DNA from: Pseudonocardiaceae bacterium
GTDB lineage: Bacteria > Actinomycetota > Actinomycetes > Mycobacteriales > Pseudonocardiaceae
Direction: 5' to 3'
Length of the DNA: 64,000 bases
NCBI GenBank assembly: GCA_009379845.1
Contig: WHSZ01000001.1
Coordinates: forward strand, 124,001-188,000
Shown: positions 1 through 8,479 of the stretch, in pieces
Layout of the letters: each line of letters opens with the position of its first letter
Position numbering within the stretch: the stretch's first letter is position 1
Program-made: the position numbers and the translations under genes
Notes under the pieces: generated by a model
The model's input: the letters and a program-made list of their open reading frames with translations, nothing else
Told to the model about the DNA's origin: nothing
Databases searched by the model: none

Positions 1-165
1 GCCGGCCACGGTGCCCGCCGTTCGCGCGGTGAACTCCGCTCTCGCGACCGCGTCCACCGGTACGGTCGCCTCGGTGGTCGCGTCCGTGCCGTACCGCAGA
101 TCCTCGTCGAGGGCGGTGCGCACCACCCGCCGTAGATCGTCGGGGTCGGGCGCCTCGCCAGTCAC
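1..165 (-). CDS. nadC: Nicotinate-nucleotide pyrophosphorylase, N-terminal part (cut by window edge)
   Basis: The first 55 codons of a minus-strand gene run off the left edge. NadC (quinolinate phosphoribosyltransferase) converts quinolinate and PRPP to nicotinate mononucleotide in de novo NAD synthesis. The reading frame starts at a GTG (165-163) that overlaps the nadB TGA in a GTGA, and encodes a residue pattern typical of NadC N-termini (LRRVVRTALDEDL followed by YGTDATTEATV). Being third in a nadA-nadB-nadC order, as in M. tuberculosis Rv1594-1596, supports the call. No active-site residues lie inside the window, so identity rests on the N-terminus and the operon. Confidence 0.88.
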   Translation of the reverse strand, partial: MTGEAPDPDDLRRVVRTALDEDLRYGTDATTEATVPVDAVARAEFTARTAGTVAG

Positions 166-1778
166 GCCACCCTCCGTGGTTCCCGTGGACGGGCGACGAT
201 GGGGCTGCCGGATACGTCCAGCCGAAGGCCGATGCTGCGCGCGAAGTACTCGTCGTCGCGGAGCGGGTGATCGAGCCGGACGTGACAGCCGCGCGATTCG
301 GTGCGTTCCCGCGCGGAGAGCAGCAATACCCTGGCAACCAGGGTCAGTGCCGCGTCCTCCACAGCCTCCATAGTGGACAGTGGGCGCACCACGGCGCCTT
401 CGTTGATTTCCTTGGAGGCCAAGGAAAGGCCGCACTCATCCCGGCCGATCCCGGCGTATCGGCTCATGGCGCGTTGCAGCAGCGTCCGCTCGGCCATCGG
501 TGCGGCAGGCGGCGGGGCCGGTTCCACGGTGCGCGGATCGCCGAGCAGGCCACTGGCCTGGTCCTCGGCAACCGCCTCGGCAGCCCGCCTGCCGATGACC
601 AGCCCTTCCAGCAGGCTGTTCGAGGCCAGCCGGTTCGCGCCGTGCAACCCGCTGCGCGCCACCTCTCCAGCGGCGTACAATCCAGCCAGCTCGGTGCGGC
701 CGGCGGCGGTGGCCCGAACGCCGCCACAGGCGAAGTGTGCCGCCGGCGCGACGGGAATCAGCTCGCGCGTGGGATCGATTCCCGCTTCGGCGCAGGCCGC
801 GTACACGGTCGGGAAGCGACGCGGAAACCCTTCGAGGCCGGTGGCGTCCAGGTACACGTGCTCGGTCTCGGTTTCGGCCATCCGCATGCTGATCGCCTTG
901 GACACCACGTCCCTCGGCGCGAGATCACCGAGCGGGTGCAGGCCGTCCATCACCGGCGCACCGTGCACGTCCACCAGCACCGCGCCCTCACCGCGCACCG
1001 CCTCGGTGACCAGCGGGCGCCGGCCCGTCGCGCCCCGCGTGAACAGCACCGTCGGGTGGAACTGCACGAACTCCAGGTCGGCGACGACCGCGCCGGCACG
1101 AAGCGCCAGCGCCAACCCGTCCGCGGTCGCGGGCTCCGGGTTGCTGGTGGCCTGGTACAGCTGACCGAGCCCGCCGGTGCCGAGCAGCACGGCCGGCGCT
1201 CGCAGTACGCCGGGAAGGCCACGGGAGTCGAGCACCCACAGCCCACCAATGGCTCCGGACGAGGTGCGCAGCAGATCCACCGCGACGTGCCGCTCGAGCA
1301 CCGGTAATCCGCCGCTGCGCGCGGCCGCGCCGAGCGCCCTTGCCACCTCGGCCCCCGTGGCGTCCCCGCCGGCGTGCACCACGCGGAACGCGCTGTGCCC
1401 GCCTTCCCTCGTCCGGGATAGCGAGCCGTCCGCTCCCGCGTCGAACTCCGCGCCGAGCTCGCGCAGCCCGCGCACCGCGTCCGGCCCGTCGCGCAGTATC
1501 GCCGCGACGGCCTGCTCGTCGCACAGCCCGGCACCCGCCGTGATGGTGTCCGTAACGTGCGCCTGGACGGAATCGCCGTGATCGTGTTCGCCGGGCAGCA
1601 CCACGGCGACGCCGCCCTGCGCCCACCGCGTGTTGCCGTCCGCCACCTCCGCCTTGGTCACCACCAGCACGCGCAGGCCAAGTTCCCGCGCCCGCAACGC
1701 GGCGGTCAACCCTGCGACTCCCGAGCCGACCACGACCAGATCGGCCGCGGCCTCCCAGCGCGGCGACCGCCCGGTCAT
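162..1778 (-). CDS. nadB: L-aspartate oxidase
   Basis: A 538-residue FAD flavoprotein that oxidises L-aspartate to iminoaspartate, the first step of de novo NAD synthesis. The N-terminal dinucleotide-binding loop ([13 protein letters not shown]) is near residues 14-26. Further landmarks are the RWAQGG segment, the fumarate-reductase-type block ending EFVQFHPT, and the C-terminal [17 protein letters not shown] stretch (here [13 protein letters not shown]). Length is normal for NadB. I chose the ATG at 1778 because it overlaps the nadA TGA as ATGA; reading can extend further upstream in the same frame, but that would lie inside nadA. It is translationally coupled to nadA upstream and nadC downstream. 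The product is cytoplasmic and passes unstable iminoaspartate to NadA. Confidence 0.96.
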   Translation of the reverse strand: MTGRSPRWEAAADLVVVGSGVAGLTAALRARELGLRVLVVTKAEVADGNTRWAQGGVAVVLPGEHDHGDSVQAHVTDTITAGAGLCDEQAVAAILRDGPDAVRGLRELGAEFDAGADGSLSRTREGGHSAFRVVHAGGDATGAEVARALGAAARSGGLPVLERHVAVDLLRTSSGAIGGLWVLDSRGLPGVLRAPAVLLGTGGLGQLYQATSNPEPATADGLALALRAGAVVADLEFVQFHPTVLFTRGATGRRPLVTEAVRGEGAVLVDVHGAPVMDGLHPLGDLAPRDVVSKAISMRMAETETEHVYLDATGLEGFPRRFPTVYAACAEAGIDPTRELIPVAPAAHFACGGVRATAAGRTELAGLYAAGEVARSGLHGANRLASNSLLEGLVIGRRAAEAVAEDQASGLLGDPRTVEPAPPPAAPMAERTLLQRAMSRYAGIGRDECGLSLASKEINEGAVVRPLSTMEAVEDAALTLVARVLLLSARERTESRGCHVRLDHPLRDDEYFARSIGLRLDVSGSPIVARPREPRRVA

Positions 1779-2773
1779 TCGCCGCCGCCCGGTTGGCCGA
1801 TCTCGATCATCCGGCGCACCGCGTCCCGCGCCCGGTCGGCGGTCTCCCGCGCCACGTGCACCTCGTCGGTGCCGTCCCGCAACGAGCGCAGCACCGCCTC
1901 GGGCGTGATCATCTTCATATAGCGGCAGGACGCGCGATCGTTGACCGCCTGGAAGTCGATCTCCGGGGCGGCCTTGCGGAGCTGATGCAGCATGCCGATC
2001 TCGGTGGCCACCAGCACCGAGTTCGCCTTGGTGTCCCTGGCGGCTTTCACCATGTCGCCTGTGGACAGGATCTTCACCCTTTCCGCGGGCACCGCGCCCT
2101 CGCCCGCGAGGTACAGCGCCGAGGTGGCGCAGCCGCACTCCGGGTGGATGAACAGATCGGCGTCCGGTTCGGACGCGGCGCGCTCGGCGAGCTCCGTACC
2201 GTTGATGCCGGCGTGCACATGGCATTCCCCCGCCCAGATGTGCAGGTTCTTCCTGCCAGTCTGGCGCTTAACGTGCGCGCCGAGGAACTGGTCAGGGCAG
2301 AACAACACCTCGCGATCCGCCGGTATGGAGTTCACCACGTCCACCGCGTTCGAGGACGTGCAGCAGATGTCGGTCTCCGCCTTCACCTCGGCCGTGGTGT
2401 TCACATAGGACACGACCACCGCGCCGGGATGTTCCGCCTTCCAGTCCCGCAACTGCGCTCCGTCGATCGAATCGGCGAGCGAGCAGCCGGCTCGGGCGTC
2501 CGGGATCAGCACCGTCTTGTCCGGACTCAGGATCTTCGCGGTCTCGGCCATGAAGTGCACACCGCAGAACACGATCGTCGAGGCGTCGCTCTCCGCGGCG
2601 ATGCGGCTCAACGCGAGCGAGTCCCCGGTGTGGTCGGCGACCTCCTGGATCTCCGGCAGCTGGTAGTTGTGCGCGAGCAACACCGCGTCCCGCTGCTTGG
2701 CCAACCCGCGAACTTCTGCCCACCAGGCGCTGCCCGGCTGAGTGGTGGTGATCGCGTCCACGCTCGCCGTCAT
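1775..2773 (-). CDS. nadA: Quinolinate synthase (4Fe-4S)
   Basis: A 332-residue quinolinate synthase that condenses iminoaspartate with dihydroxyacetone phosphate. Family landmarks are [21 protein letters not shown] near the N-terminus, the [14 protein letters not shown] segment with the first cluster cysteine, TSSNAV, and HPECGCA with the later cysteines. The start is the ATG at 2773, preceded 8 nt upstream by GAGGAGG; an in-frame GTG six codons earlier would put the ribosome-binding site inside the coding region, so I rejected it. nadA is first in nadA-nadB-nadC. A divergent NrtR-like regulator and an inverted repeat lie directly upstream, suggesting NAD-responsive control. Confidence 0.96.
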   Translation of the reverse strand: MTASVDAITTTQPGSAWWAEVRGLAKQRDAVLLAHNYQLPEIQEVADHTGDSLALSRIAAESDASTIVFCGVHFMAETAKILSPDKTVLIPDARAGCSLADSIDGAQLRDWKAEHPGAVVVSYVNTTAEVKAETDICCTSSNAVDVVNSIPADREVLFCPDQFLGAHVKRQTGRKNLHIWAGECHVHAGINGTELAERAASEPDADLFIHPECGCATSALYLAGEGAVPAERVKILSTGDMVKAARDTKANSVLVATEIGMLHQLRKAAPEIDFQAVNDRASCRYMKMITPEAVLRSLRDGTDEVHVARETADRARDAVRRMIEIGQPGGGE

Positions 2774-2833
2774 CGGGAATCCTCCTCGCACTCCGCCGGG
2801 CCGGTGCCATCGGCCCGATTTCCACCCATCCGG

Positions 2834-2856
2834 GTTTTCGCCTTAGAATCGAAAAC
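2834..2856. promoter_or_regulatory. Probable NrtR operator between nadA and nrtR
   Basis: A perfect inverted repeat with arms GTTTTCG (2834-2840) and CGAAAAC (2850-2856) and a 9-bp spacer. It sits in the 83-bp divergent gap and abuts the GTG start assigned to the regulator. It is AT-rich compared with its surroundings. NrtR-family repressors bind roughly 20-bp palindromes at nadA promoters, so position and symmetry fit an operator serving both directions. Binding is inferred, not shown. Confidence 0.6.
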
Positions 2857-3558
2857 GTGAACCATGTTACCATCGAACCCACCCCCTTCCGCCATGAGGT
2901 GTTGGCCGCGGTTCTGCAGGTGCGAGCCGAATCACTCCAGGTTCTGCTCTGGCAACGCGCCAAGGAACCGCACCCGCACCGTTGGTCACTGCCAGGTGGT
3001 GGGCTCCGCCCCGAAGAGGATGTGGAGCGCTCCATCCGCCGGCAGCTGATGGAGAAGGTGGACGTCCGCCAGCTCGCGCACGTGGAGCAGCTAGCCGTGT
3101 TCAGCGCGCCCGATCGGGTGCCGGGGCCACGGACGCTCGCGACGGCGTTCCTCGGATTGGTGCCGTCCGACAACGATCCGGCGGTGCCGCCGGACACCGC
3201 GTGGCATCCGATCGGGGCGCTCCCGGACACCGCCTTCGATCACCGGGCGATCGTGCTGCACGCTCGCGACCGGCTGCGCGCCAAGCTGTCGTACACCAAC
3301 ATCGGCTTCGCACTCGCCCCGAGGGAGTTCACCATCTCCGCGCTGCGCGGGCTGTACTCGGCGGCTCTCGGCTACCGGGTCTCGGCGACCAACCTGCAAC
3401 GGGTGCTTTCCAGGCGCGGCTTGCTCGAGCCGACCGGTGCGGCCACCAAGCCGGGGCGTACCGGTGGGCGGCCGGCCGCGCTGTTCCGGTTCACCGAACG
3501 GGGTATGCAGGTCACCGATCCGTTCGCGGTGCTGCGCCCGCCGGCACAGCGAGCCTGA
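2857..3558 (+). CDS. nrtR: NrtR-type Nudix-related NAD regulator
   Basis: A 233-residue protein with an N-terminal Nudix fold (about residues 12-140) and a C-terminal winged helix (about 150-225), the architecture of NrtR repressors that sense ADP-ribose-type NAD metabolites. The Nudix box (residues about 48-70) is degraded: the catalytic REUxEExGU core reads RQLMEKVDV, so the RE pair, second Glu and Gly are lost. This points to ligand sensing rather than hydrolysis. The gene is divergent from nadABC with a palindrome between them. The GTG at 2857 immediately follows the palindrome and lacks a clear Shine-Dalgarno site; either a leaderless transcript or a slightly later start (GTG near 2899) is possible. 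M. tuberculosis has a comparable Nudix gene (Rv1593c) in this position. Confidence 0.82.
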   Translation: MNHVTIEPTPFRHEVLAAVLQVRAESLQVLLWQRAKEPHPHRWSLPGGGLRPEEDVERSIRRQLMEKVDVRQLAHVEQLAVFSAPDRVPGPRTLATAFLGLVPSDNDPAVPPDTAWHPIGALPDTAFDHRAIVLHARDRLRAKLSYTNIGFALAPREFTISALRGLYSAALGYRVSATNLQRVLSRRGLLEPTGAATKPGRTGGRPAALFRFTERGMQVTDPFAVLRPPAQRA

Positions 3559-3604
3559 CCCCGGCCAGCGGGCGATCCCGCGCCGCGCGTCGTACCGTGG
3601 AGCG

Positions 3605-4285
3605 GTGCCCGAGATGCTTCCGCTGTTTCCGTTGCAGACCGTGCTGTTGCCGGGAGCACTCCTGCCGCTGCACATCTTCGAGCCGCGCTACCGCCAGCTC
3701 ACCGTCGATCTGGTGCAGGAGACCGTGCCGGACCGCTGCTTCGGCGTGGTGGCGATCAGGGACACCTGGGCACAGGAGATCGAGGCGCCCGATCAGCTGC
3801 ACGAGATCGGGTGCTCCACGCTGCTGCGCGAGGCCAAGCAGCTACCGGACGGCCGGTTCGACATCGTCACCACGGGCCAGCGCCGGTTCCGCATCCTGGA
3901 CATCGATACGGACGCGGCGCCGTACCTGATGGCCGAAGTGGACTGGATTCCGGACGAGGCCCTGCCGGAAGGATCGGAGGAAGCGGCGGTCCGGCTGGCC
4001 GAGGCGACCAGGGCTACACACCGGCGGTACTGCCAGGCGGCCTGGGAACGCAAGGACTGGAACGAGCCGGACGCGGATACCGACGTCGCGTCGCTCGCCT
4101 ACCTGCTGGCCGCCGACTGCCTGCTCGCCATGCCCGACCGGCAGCGCCTGCTCGAGGAAACCCAACCGCTGCGCCGGCTGCGGATGGTCTGCCGGATACT
4201 CGCGATGGAGGCCGGCTTCCTGAACGCGCTGCGCGCCGTGCCCACCCACACGTCCGAGCTCAGCTCCAGCATGAGCCTCAACTAG
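3605..4285 (+). CDS. Lon N-terminal (substrate-binding) domain protein
   Basis: A 226-residue protein made almost entirely of the LON substrate-binding domain. It begins with MLPLFPLQTVLLPGALLPLH, the family's opening beta-strands, and contains IFEPRYRQL. There is no AAA module and no Ser-Lys protease domain, so it is not a Lon protease; free-standing LON-domain proteins are widespread in Actinobacteria with no firm biochemical role. I chose the GTG at 3605; the frame stays open further upstream but would overlap the nrtR gene. It follows nrtR by 46 bp on the same strand and is convergent with the DUF2567 gene, 30 bp away. Cytoplasmic; no signal peptide or membrane segment. Confidence 0.82.
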   Translation: MPEMLPLFPLQTVLLPGALLPLHIFEPRYRQLTVDLVQETVPDRCFGVVAIRDTWAQEIEAPDQLHEIGCSTLLREAKQLPDGRFDIVTTGQRRFRILDIDTDAAPYLMAEVDWIPDEALPEGSEEAAVRLAEATRATHRRYCQAAWERKDWNEPDADTDVASLAYLLAADCLLAMPDRQRLLEETQPLRRLRMVCRILAMEAGFLNALRAVPTHTSELSSSMSLN

Positions 4286-4315
4286 CCTGTCCCGACCGGT
4301 TTCGCGGGAACCGGG

Positions 4316-4888
4316 TCAGCCGAGGCGGCGACCGAGGTCGTCCATGCCGTTCCAGGCGGCGAGCATCCCGTAGGTCAGCGCCGTGGTCAGCGGCTGCGCG
4401 ATAATCACCCAACCCGATTCCAGGTTGGGTGGCCTGGCGAGGAGATCACCGATCCGCGGCGTTGCGGTGATCGTGTAGATGTTCTCCGCGAACGCGGTGC
4501 CCATGCGGGTGGCCAGCCATGCGGCGAGCAACGAGCCGAGCACCGCCGCCACCAGTACCACCGGCCCGCGGCGTTCCCGGAGCATCCACACCGCGAATCC
4601 GGTCAGCACGCCCGCGGCCAGCCCGATCAACGCGAAGATCACCACGGCGTCGAACCGGTGGAACGTCTCCGCCGGCAGCGGCACCGCCGAACCGCTCTGG
4701 GCGACCTGCAACCGCTGCGGCGGGGCGATCTGCGCCCACAACCACCCGAACGGGATACCGAGCAGCCCGATCATGGACAGCACGCTCACCGCCGGCAGCA
4801 GGTCAGCCTTCACGACGACCTTGGGACGCTCCGCCCGCACGAAGTACGGCGTCGGGATCTCCCCCGCATCGGTCTGCGCCTGCGACAC
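4316..4888 (-). CDS. DUF2567 family membrane protein
   Basis: A 190-residue membrane protein with about four hydrophobic segments (roughly residues 35-58, 82-103, 110-130 and 160-178) and a short polar N-terminus. It resembles the DUF2567 family, whose M. tuberculosis member (Rv1591) also follows bioB and its auxiliary gene; function is unknown. The start is the GTG at 4888, preceded by GAGGAGG with 5-nt spacing; an earlier in-frame TTG would make the Shine-Dalgarno site coding. It lies 73 bp downstream of bsaP on the same strand and is probably co-transcribed with bioB-bsaP. A link to biotin is suggested only by conserved position. Confidence 0.75.
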   Translation of the reverse strand: MSQAQTDAGEIPTPYFVRAERPKVVVKADLLPAVSVLSMIGLLGIPFGWLWAQIAPPQRLQVAQSGSAVPLPAETFHRFDAVVIFALIGLAAGVLTGFAVWMLRERRGPVVLVAAVLGSLLAAWLATRMGTAFAENIYTITATPRIGDLLARPPNLESGWVIIAQPLTTALTYGMLAAWNGMDDLGRRLG

Positions 4889-4961
4889 CCGGACCTCCTC
4901 GTTGCTCGCCAGCAAACCCTAACCCCACCGGCGCCTGGATGGCGCGCGTGACCCGAGACGG

Positions 4962-5165
4962 CTAGCCAACGGACGGGGCGGACGCCGATTCGCCGTGCCG
5001 GCTGCACCGCGCGGTCCAGCCGCTCGGTGTCACCTGCACGACCATCCGGCGCGCGCACTCCGGGCAGTACCGTGGCGGGTCGATCGACGCGAGCCGTCGC
5101 CGGCAGGTGGCGTGTTCGCCCTCGCTTTCCGGGTGGCCACACCACGCACAGTAGCGATCGGGCAT
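4962..5165 (-). CDS. bsaP: Biotin synthase auxiliary protein BsaP
   Basis: A 67-residue, cysteine-rich small protein starting 8 bp after the end of bioB. It has six cysteines at positions 6, 9, 21, 34, 37 and 54, including CAWC and CPEC pairs, consistent with an iron-sulfur or zinc site. Position and composition match M. tuberculosis Rv1590, reported as the BsaP auxiliary protein that mycobacterial-type BioB needs to convert dethiobiotin to biotin. The assignment rests on length, cysteine pattern and synteny. Translation is probably coupled to bioB. Cytoplasmic; no signal peptide. Confidence 0.8.
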   Translation of the reverse strand: MPDRYCAWCGHPESEGEHATCRRRLASIDPPRYCPECARRMVVQVTPSGWTARCSRHGESASAPSVG

Positions 5166-5172
5166 CTCTACC

Positions 5173-6210
5173 TCACAGGGTGTCGTTGAGCGCCTTGATC
5201 GGCATGCTCAGCTCGTCCAGCATCTCCAGGTCCCTGCTCGCCGGCCGGCCCAGGTTGGTCAGGTAGTTGCCGACGATGATCGCGTTGATACCGCCGAGCA
5301 TGCCCTGCTCCGCACCGAGATCGCCGAGGGTCAGCTCGCGCCCGCCCGCGAACCGCAGCATCGTGCGCGGCATCGCCAGCCGGAACGCGGCAACGATCCG
5401 CAGCGCATCCTTGCCGTCCACGACCTCGTAATCCTCGTACGGGGTGCCCGGCTGCGGGATGAGGAAGTTCATCGGCACCTCATGCGGGCCGAGTTCGGCC
5501 AGCTGAACCGCGAACTCGGCGCGCTGCTCCTCGGTCTCCCCCATCCCGACGATCCCGCCGCAGCACACCTCCATGCCGGCCTCGCGCACCATCCGCAGCG
5601 TTTCCCAGCGCTCCTCCCAGGAATGCGTGGTCACCACCTCGGGGAAATGGGAGCGCGCCGTCTCCAGGTTGTGGTTGTACCGATGCACGCCCATCTCGAC
5701 CAGCTCATTGACCTGATCTTGGGTCAGCATCCCGAGCGAACACGCGATCTGGATGTCGATGCCGGCGTCCTCGATGGCCCGGATGCCTTCGCGCACCTGG
5801 GACATCAACCGCTTGTCCGGCCCGCGAACCGCCGCGACGATGCAGAACTCGGTCGCGCCGGTCTCCGCGGTCTGCCGGGCGGCCTCCACCAGGCCGGGAA
5901 TGTCCAGCCACGCCGCGCGCACCGGCGTCGGGAACCGGCCGGACTGCGAGCAGAAGTGGCAGTCCTCGGGGCACCCGCCGGTCTTCACACTGACGATGCC
6001 CTCGACCTCGACCTCCGGGCCGCACCAGCGCATCCGCACGTCGTGCGCCAGCGCGAGCAGCTCCTGGATCCGGTCGTCACCGAGCCGCAACACGGCGAGC
6101 ACCTGCTGTTCGGACAGCCCGACACCGCGCTCGAGCACCTGCTCTCTCGCCGCATCGAGAACGTCTTGACCAGGTGCGATGTCCTCAGCCTTGTGCGCAG
6201 CTACGGTCAC
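5173..6210 (-). CDS. bioB: Biotin synthase (radical SAM)
   Basis: A 345-residue radical SAM enzyme that inserts sulfur into dethiobiotin to make biotin. The cluster motif CPEDCHFC (CxxxCxxC) follows VSVKTGG, and the [19 protein letters not shown] and PQPGTPYED blocks are classic BioB. The start is the GTG at 6210, preceded by AGGAGG with 4-5 nt spacing; the frame runs 20 codons further upstream without a ribosome-binding site. It follows bioD by 75 bp and is followed 7 bp later by bsaP, consistent with a BioB type that depends on this partner. Confidence 0.97.
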   Translation of the reverse strand: MTVAAHKAEDIAPGQDVLDAAREQVLERGVGLSEQQVLAVLRLGDDRIQELLALAHDVRMRWCGPEVEVEGIVSVKTGGCPEDCHFCSQSGRFPTPVRAAWLDIPGLVEAARQTAETGATEFCIVAAVRGPDKRLMSQVREGIRAIEDAGIDIQIACSLGMLTQDQVNELVEMGVHRYNHNLETARSHFPEVVTTHSWEERWETLRMVREAGMEVCCGGIVGMGETEEQRAEFAVQLAELGPHEVPMNFLIPQPGTPYEDYEVVDGKDALRIVAAFRLAMPRTMLRFAGGRELTLGDLGAEQGMLGGINAIIVGNYLTNLGRPASRDLEMLDELSMPIKALNDTL

Positions 6211-6260
6211 GGTGCCTCCTGTTCGTGCGGGACTCGGCCGCGGGTCAGTGTGCCGTATGA

Positions 6261-6272
6261 GGTTAGCCAACC
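6261..6272. promoter_or_regulatory. Imperfect palindrome upstream of bioB
   Basis: GGTTAGCCAACC, a 12-bp near-palindrome 51 bp upstream of the bioB start, in the 75-bp bioD-bioB gap. It could be a binding site for a biotin regulator of the BioQ/TetR type, but no regulator gene is present here and the motif is short. Offered only as a candidate. Confidence 0.25.
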
Positions 6273-6285
6273 GTTGCGAGGCAAG

Positions 6286-7008
6286 TCACGTGTTGGCACA
6301 CCAGGAGCGCACGAAGGCGTCGGGGTCGAATTCACCGCCCAGCCAGGGGGACAGCGACCGCCGGGCGAGCGCGCTGAACTCGGGCGGCGTGGCCCGCGGC
6401 GCGCCGGCCGGCAGCACACCCAGCAGCGGCGCCCCGGCGGCGACCGGAAGATCATCCAGGTTCGACAACTCGGCCAGCCCCGGCTCGGGTGGCCAGGAAC
6501 CGATCACCACACCGGTGCAGTCCAGCCCGCGGTGCTTGGCGACCTCGGCGGTCAATGCCGTGGCGTTCAGCGTGCCGAGCCCGGCCTCCGCGACGACCAG
6601 CACCGGAGCGCTCAACGACCAGGCGACATCGGCCAGCGTGCCGCCATCGGCGTCGAACCGGACCAGCAGCCCGCCGGCACCTTCCACCAGCACCAGGTCG
6701 TGATCCTCGGCGAGTGCCGCCGCGGCAGCCGCGGCTTCCCAGGGGCGGACCGGTTCCAGCCCGCAGCGCCGGGCGGCCGCGTCCGGGGCGAGCGGATCGG
6801 GATAGCGCGCCAGCTCGCGGGCGGTCACCGGGCCCGCAAGGCGGCGAACCTCGTCCACATCGCCGGGCTCGTCGCCGTGCACTCCGGTCTGCGCCGGCTT
6901 GAGCACGGCGACGCCGCGCCCGGCGGCCACCGCGAGCGCGGCCACCGCCGCGGTCACCGCGGTCTTGCCGACCCCGGTACCCGTCCCGGTGATCACCAGC
7001 ACGTTCAC
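6286..7008 (-). CDS. bioD: Dethiobiotin synthetase
   Basis: A 240-residue P-loop enzyme that closes the ureido ring of dethiobiotin from diaminopelargonate, CO2 and ATP. The P-loop GTGTGVGKT is at residues 8-16, KPAQTG with the catalytic Lys is near residue 37, and VEGAGGLL is the second conserved block. Length is normal. It lies between bioA (96 bp upstream) and bioB (75 bp downstream) on the same strand. A bioF gene, often found between bioA and bioD in Actinobacteria, is absent. Cytoplasmic. Confidence 0.96.
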   Translation of the reverse strand: MNVLVITGTGTGVGKTAVTAAVAALAVAAGRGVAVLKPAQTGVHGDEPGDVDEVRRLAGPVTARELARYPDPLAPDAAARRCGLEPVRPWEAAAAAAALAEDHDLVLVEGAGGLLVRFDADGGTLADVAWSLSAPVLVVAEAGLGTLNATALTAEVAKHRGLDCTGVVIGSWPPEPGLAELSNLDDLPVAAGAPLLGVLPAGAPRATPPEFSALARRSLSPWLGGEFDPDAFVRSWCANT

Positions 7009-7022
7009 GGCGGATCAGGTTA

Positions 7023-7050
7023 CGGCCGTCCACCTACGCCGCGACGGCCG
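7023..7050 (-). terminator. Hairpin in the bioA-bioD gap
   Basis: Inverted repeat CGGCCGTC (7023-7030) and GACGGCCG (7043-7050) with a 12-nt loop, just downstream of bioA on the minus strand. It has no U-tract, so it may attenuate read-through from bioA into bioD or simply be a processing hairpin. The same gap contains GGGTACTCAT (7066-7075), a 10-mer also found at 31428-31437. Confidence 0.35.
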
Positions 7051-7104
7051 GGGCATCACGATTTCGGGTACTCATCGCGGCGCCGGCCGTTCGCCCCCGC
7101 CGCA

Positions 7105-8385
7105 TCAGCACGTGCGGGCGACGGCGGTGATGGCACGGGTAATCGCGGAGATGTCCGCGTCCGTGCTCACGTAAGGCGGCATCGCGTAAACCAGGTTACG
7201 GAAGGGACGTAGCCAGACCCCTTCCGCCACGGCCACTTCGGTCGCCTTGCCCATCTCGACATCGTGATCCAGCTCCACGACCCCGATCGCGCCGAGCACC
7301 CGCACGTCGACGACGTTCCGGAAATCCCGCACACCGTCCAGCCCGGCGAGCAAGCCGTGCTCGATCCGCCGCACCTCGGCCTGCCAGTCCTGGCCGAGCA
7401 GCAACTCGATGGACGCACAGGCCACCGCCGAGGACAGCGGGTTGCCCATGAACGTCGGCCCGTGCGCGAGCACCGGCAGCTCACCGCGCGAGATTCCGTC
7501 GGCCACCCGCTCGGTGCACATCGCCGCGGCCATCGTCAGGTACCCGCCGGTGAGCGCCTTTCCGAGGCACAGCACGTCCGGGCTGACGGCGGCGTGATCG
7601 GCGGCGAACAGCGCACCGGTACGGCCGAACCCGGTCGCGATCTCGTCGAAGATCAGCAGTACGTCGTGCGCGTGGGTCAGCTCGCGCAGCACGTGCAGGT
7701 AGCGCGGATCATGGAATCGCATTCCCCCCGCGCCCTGCGCGACCGGCTCCACGATCACCGCGGCGAGGGACCCGGCGTGCTCCTCGAGCAGCTTCGCCAA
7801 GTGGTCCACATAGGACGGATCCGGGCCGGCGCGGAAACCGGCTGGCGGGGCCTTGGCGAAGATCTGCTCGGGCAGCACGCCACGCCACAACGAGTGCATG
7901 CCGCCTTCCGGATCGCACACACTCATCGGATGGAACGTGTCGCCGTGATACCCGCCGCGCCAGGTAAGCACCTTCTGCTTCGCGGGCCGGCCGAGCGAGC
8001 GCCAGTACTGCAAGCACATCTTGATCGCGACCTCGACGGAGACCGAACCGGAGTCGGCGAGGAAGACGTGGCGCAGCGGGTCCGGCGTGATCTCCACCAG
8101 CTTGCTCGCCAGCCGGATAGCGGGCTCGTGGGTGAGGCCACCGAACATGACGTGGCTCATCCGGCCGAGCTGATCGGTGATCGCCCGGTCCAGCACCGGG
8201 TGGCGGTATCCGTGGATCGCGGCCCACCAGGACGACATGCCGTCGATGAGCTCACGGCCGTCGGCCAGCAGCAGCCGGGTCCCGTACGCGTCGGTGACCA
8301 GCCGGGGTTCCCCGGTGCCCGGCATCGGCCCGTACGGATGCCAGACATGCGCGCGATCGGCGGCGAGCAGTTCCTCGGGTGTCAC
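7105..8385 (-). CDS. bioA: Adenosylmethionine-8-amino-7-oxononanoate transaminase
   Basis: A 426-residue class III PLP aminotransferase that makes 7,8-diaminopelargonate from 8-amino-7-oxononanoate, using SAM as amino donor. It has the N-terminal HVWHPYGPM block with [10 protein letters not shown], the [13 protein letters not shown] cofactor segment, and [15 protein letters not shown] with the Schiff-base Lys. Length and motifs are typical BioA. I prefer the GTG at 8385, with AAGG about 9 nt upstream, over a TTG three codons earlier that leaves no spacing. It begins the bioA-bioD-bioB series and has a 12-bp palindrome in its upstream region. Confidence 0.96.
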   Translation of the reverse strand: MTPEELLAADRAHVWHPYGPMPGTGEPRLVTDAYGTRLLLADGRELIDGMSSWWAAIHGYRHPVLDRAITDQLGRMSHVMFGGLTHEPAIRLASKLVEITPDPLRHVFLADSGSVSVEVAIKMCLQYWRSLGRPAKQKVLTWRGGYHGDTFHPMSVCDPEGGMHSLWRGVLPEQIFAKAPPAGFRAGPDPSYVDHLAKLLEEHAGSLAAVIVEPVAQGAGGMRFHDPRYLHVLRELTHAHDVLLIFDEIATGFGRTGALFAADHAAVSPDVLCLGKALTGGYLTMAAAMCTERVADGISRGELPVLAHGPTFMGNPLSSAVACASIELLLGQDWQAEVRRIEHGLLAGLDGVRDFRNVVDVRVLGAIGVVELDHDVEMGKATEVAVAEGVWLRPFRNLVYAMPPYVSTDADISAITRAITAVARTC

Positions 8386-8402
8386 GGTGGACAACCTTAA
8401 GC

Positions 8403-8414
8403 GTTCGCGCGAAC
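8403..8414. promoter_or_regulatory. Perfect 12-bp palindrome upstream of bioA
   Basis: GTTCGCGCGAAC, a perfect palindrome 18 bp upstream of the bioA GTG in the 94-bp gap before the P450 stop. Position suits a repressor operator, such as a TetR-like biotin regulator. A GC-rich palindrome of this length can arise by chance, so confidence is limited. Confidence 0.35.
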
Positions 8415-8479
8415 AGCGGGCTGGAGCGGACCGGCTGACCGGGTGAGTTCGTTTCTGTCGTTATAGCGACCAGAGGTTC

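Noticed and set aside
2798..2816. GGGCCG/CGGCCC inverted repeat near nadA
   Set aside because: Short GC-only arms; the AT-rich palindrome at 2834 is a better regulatory candidate.
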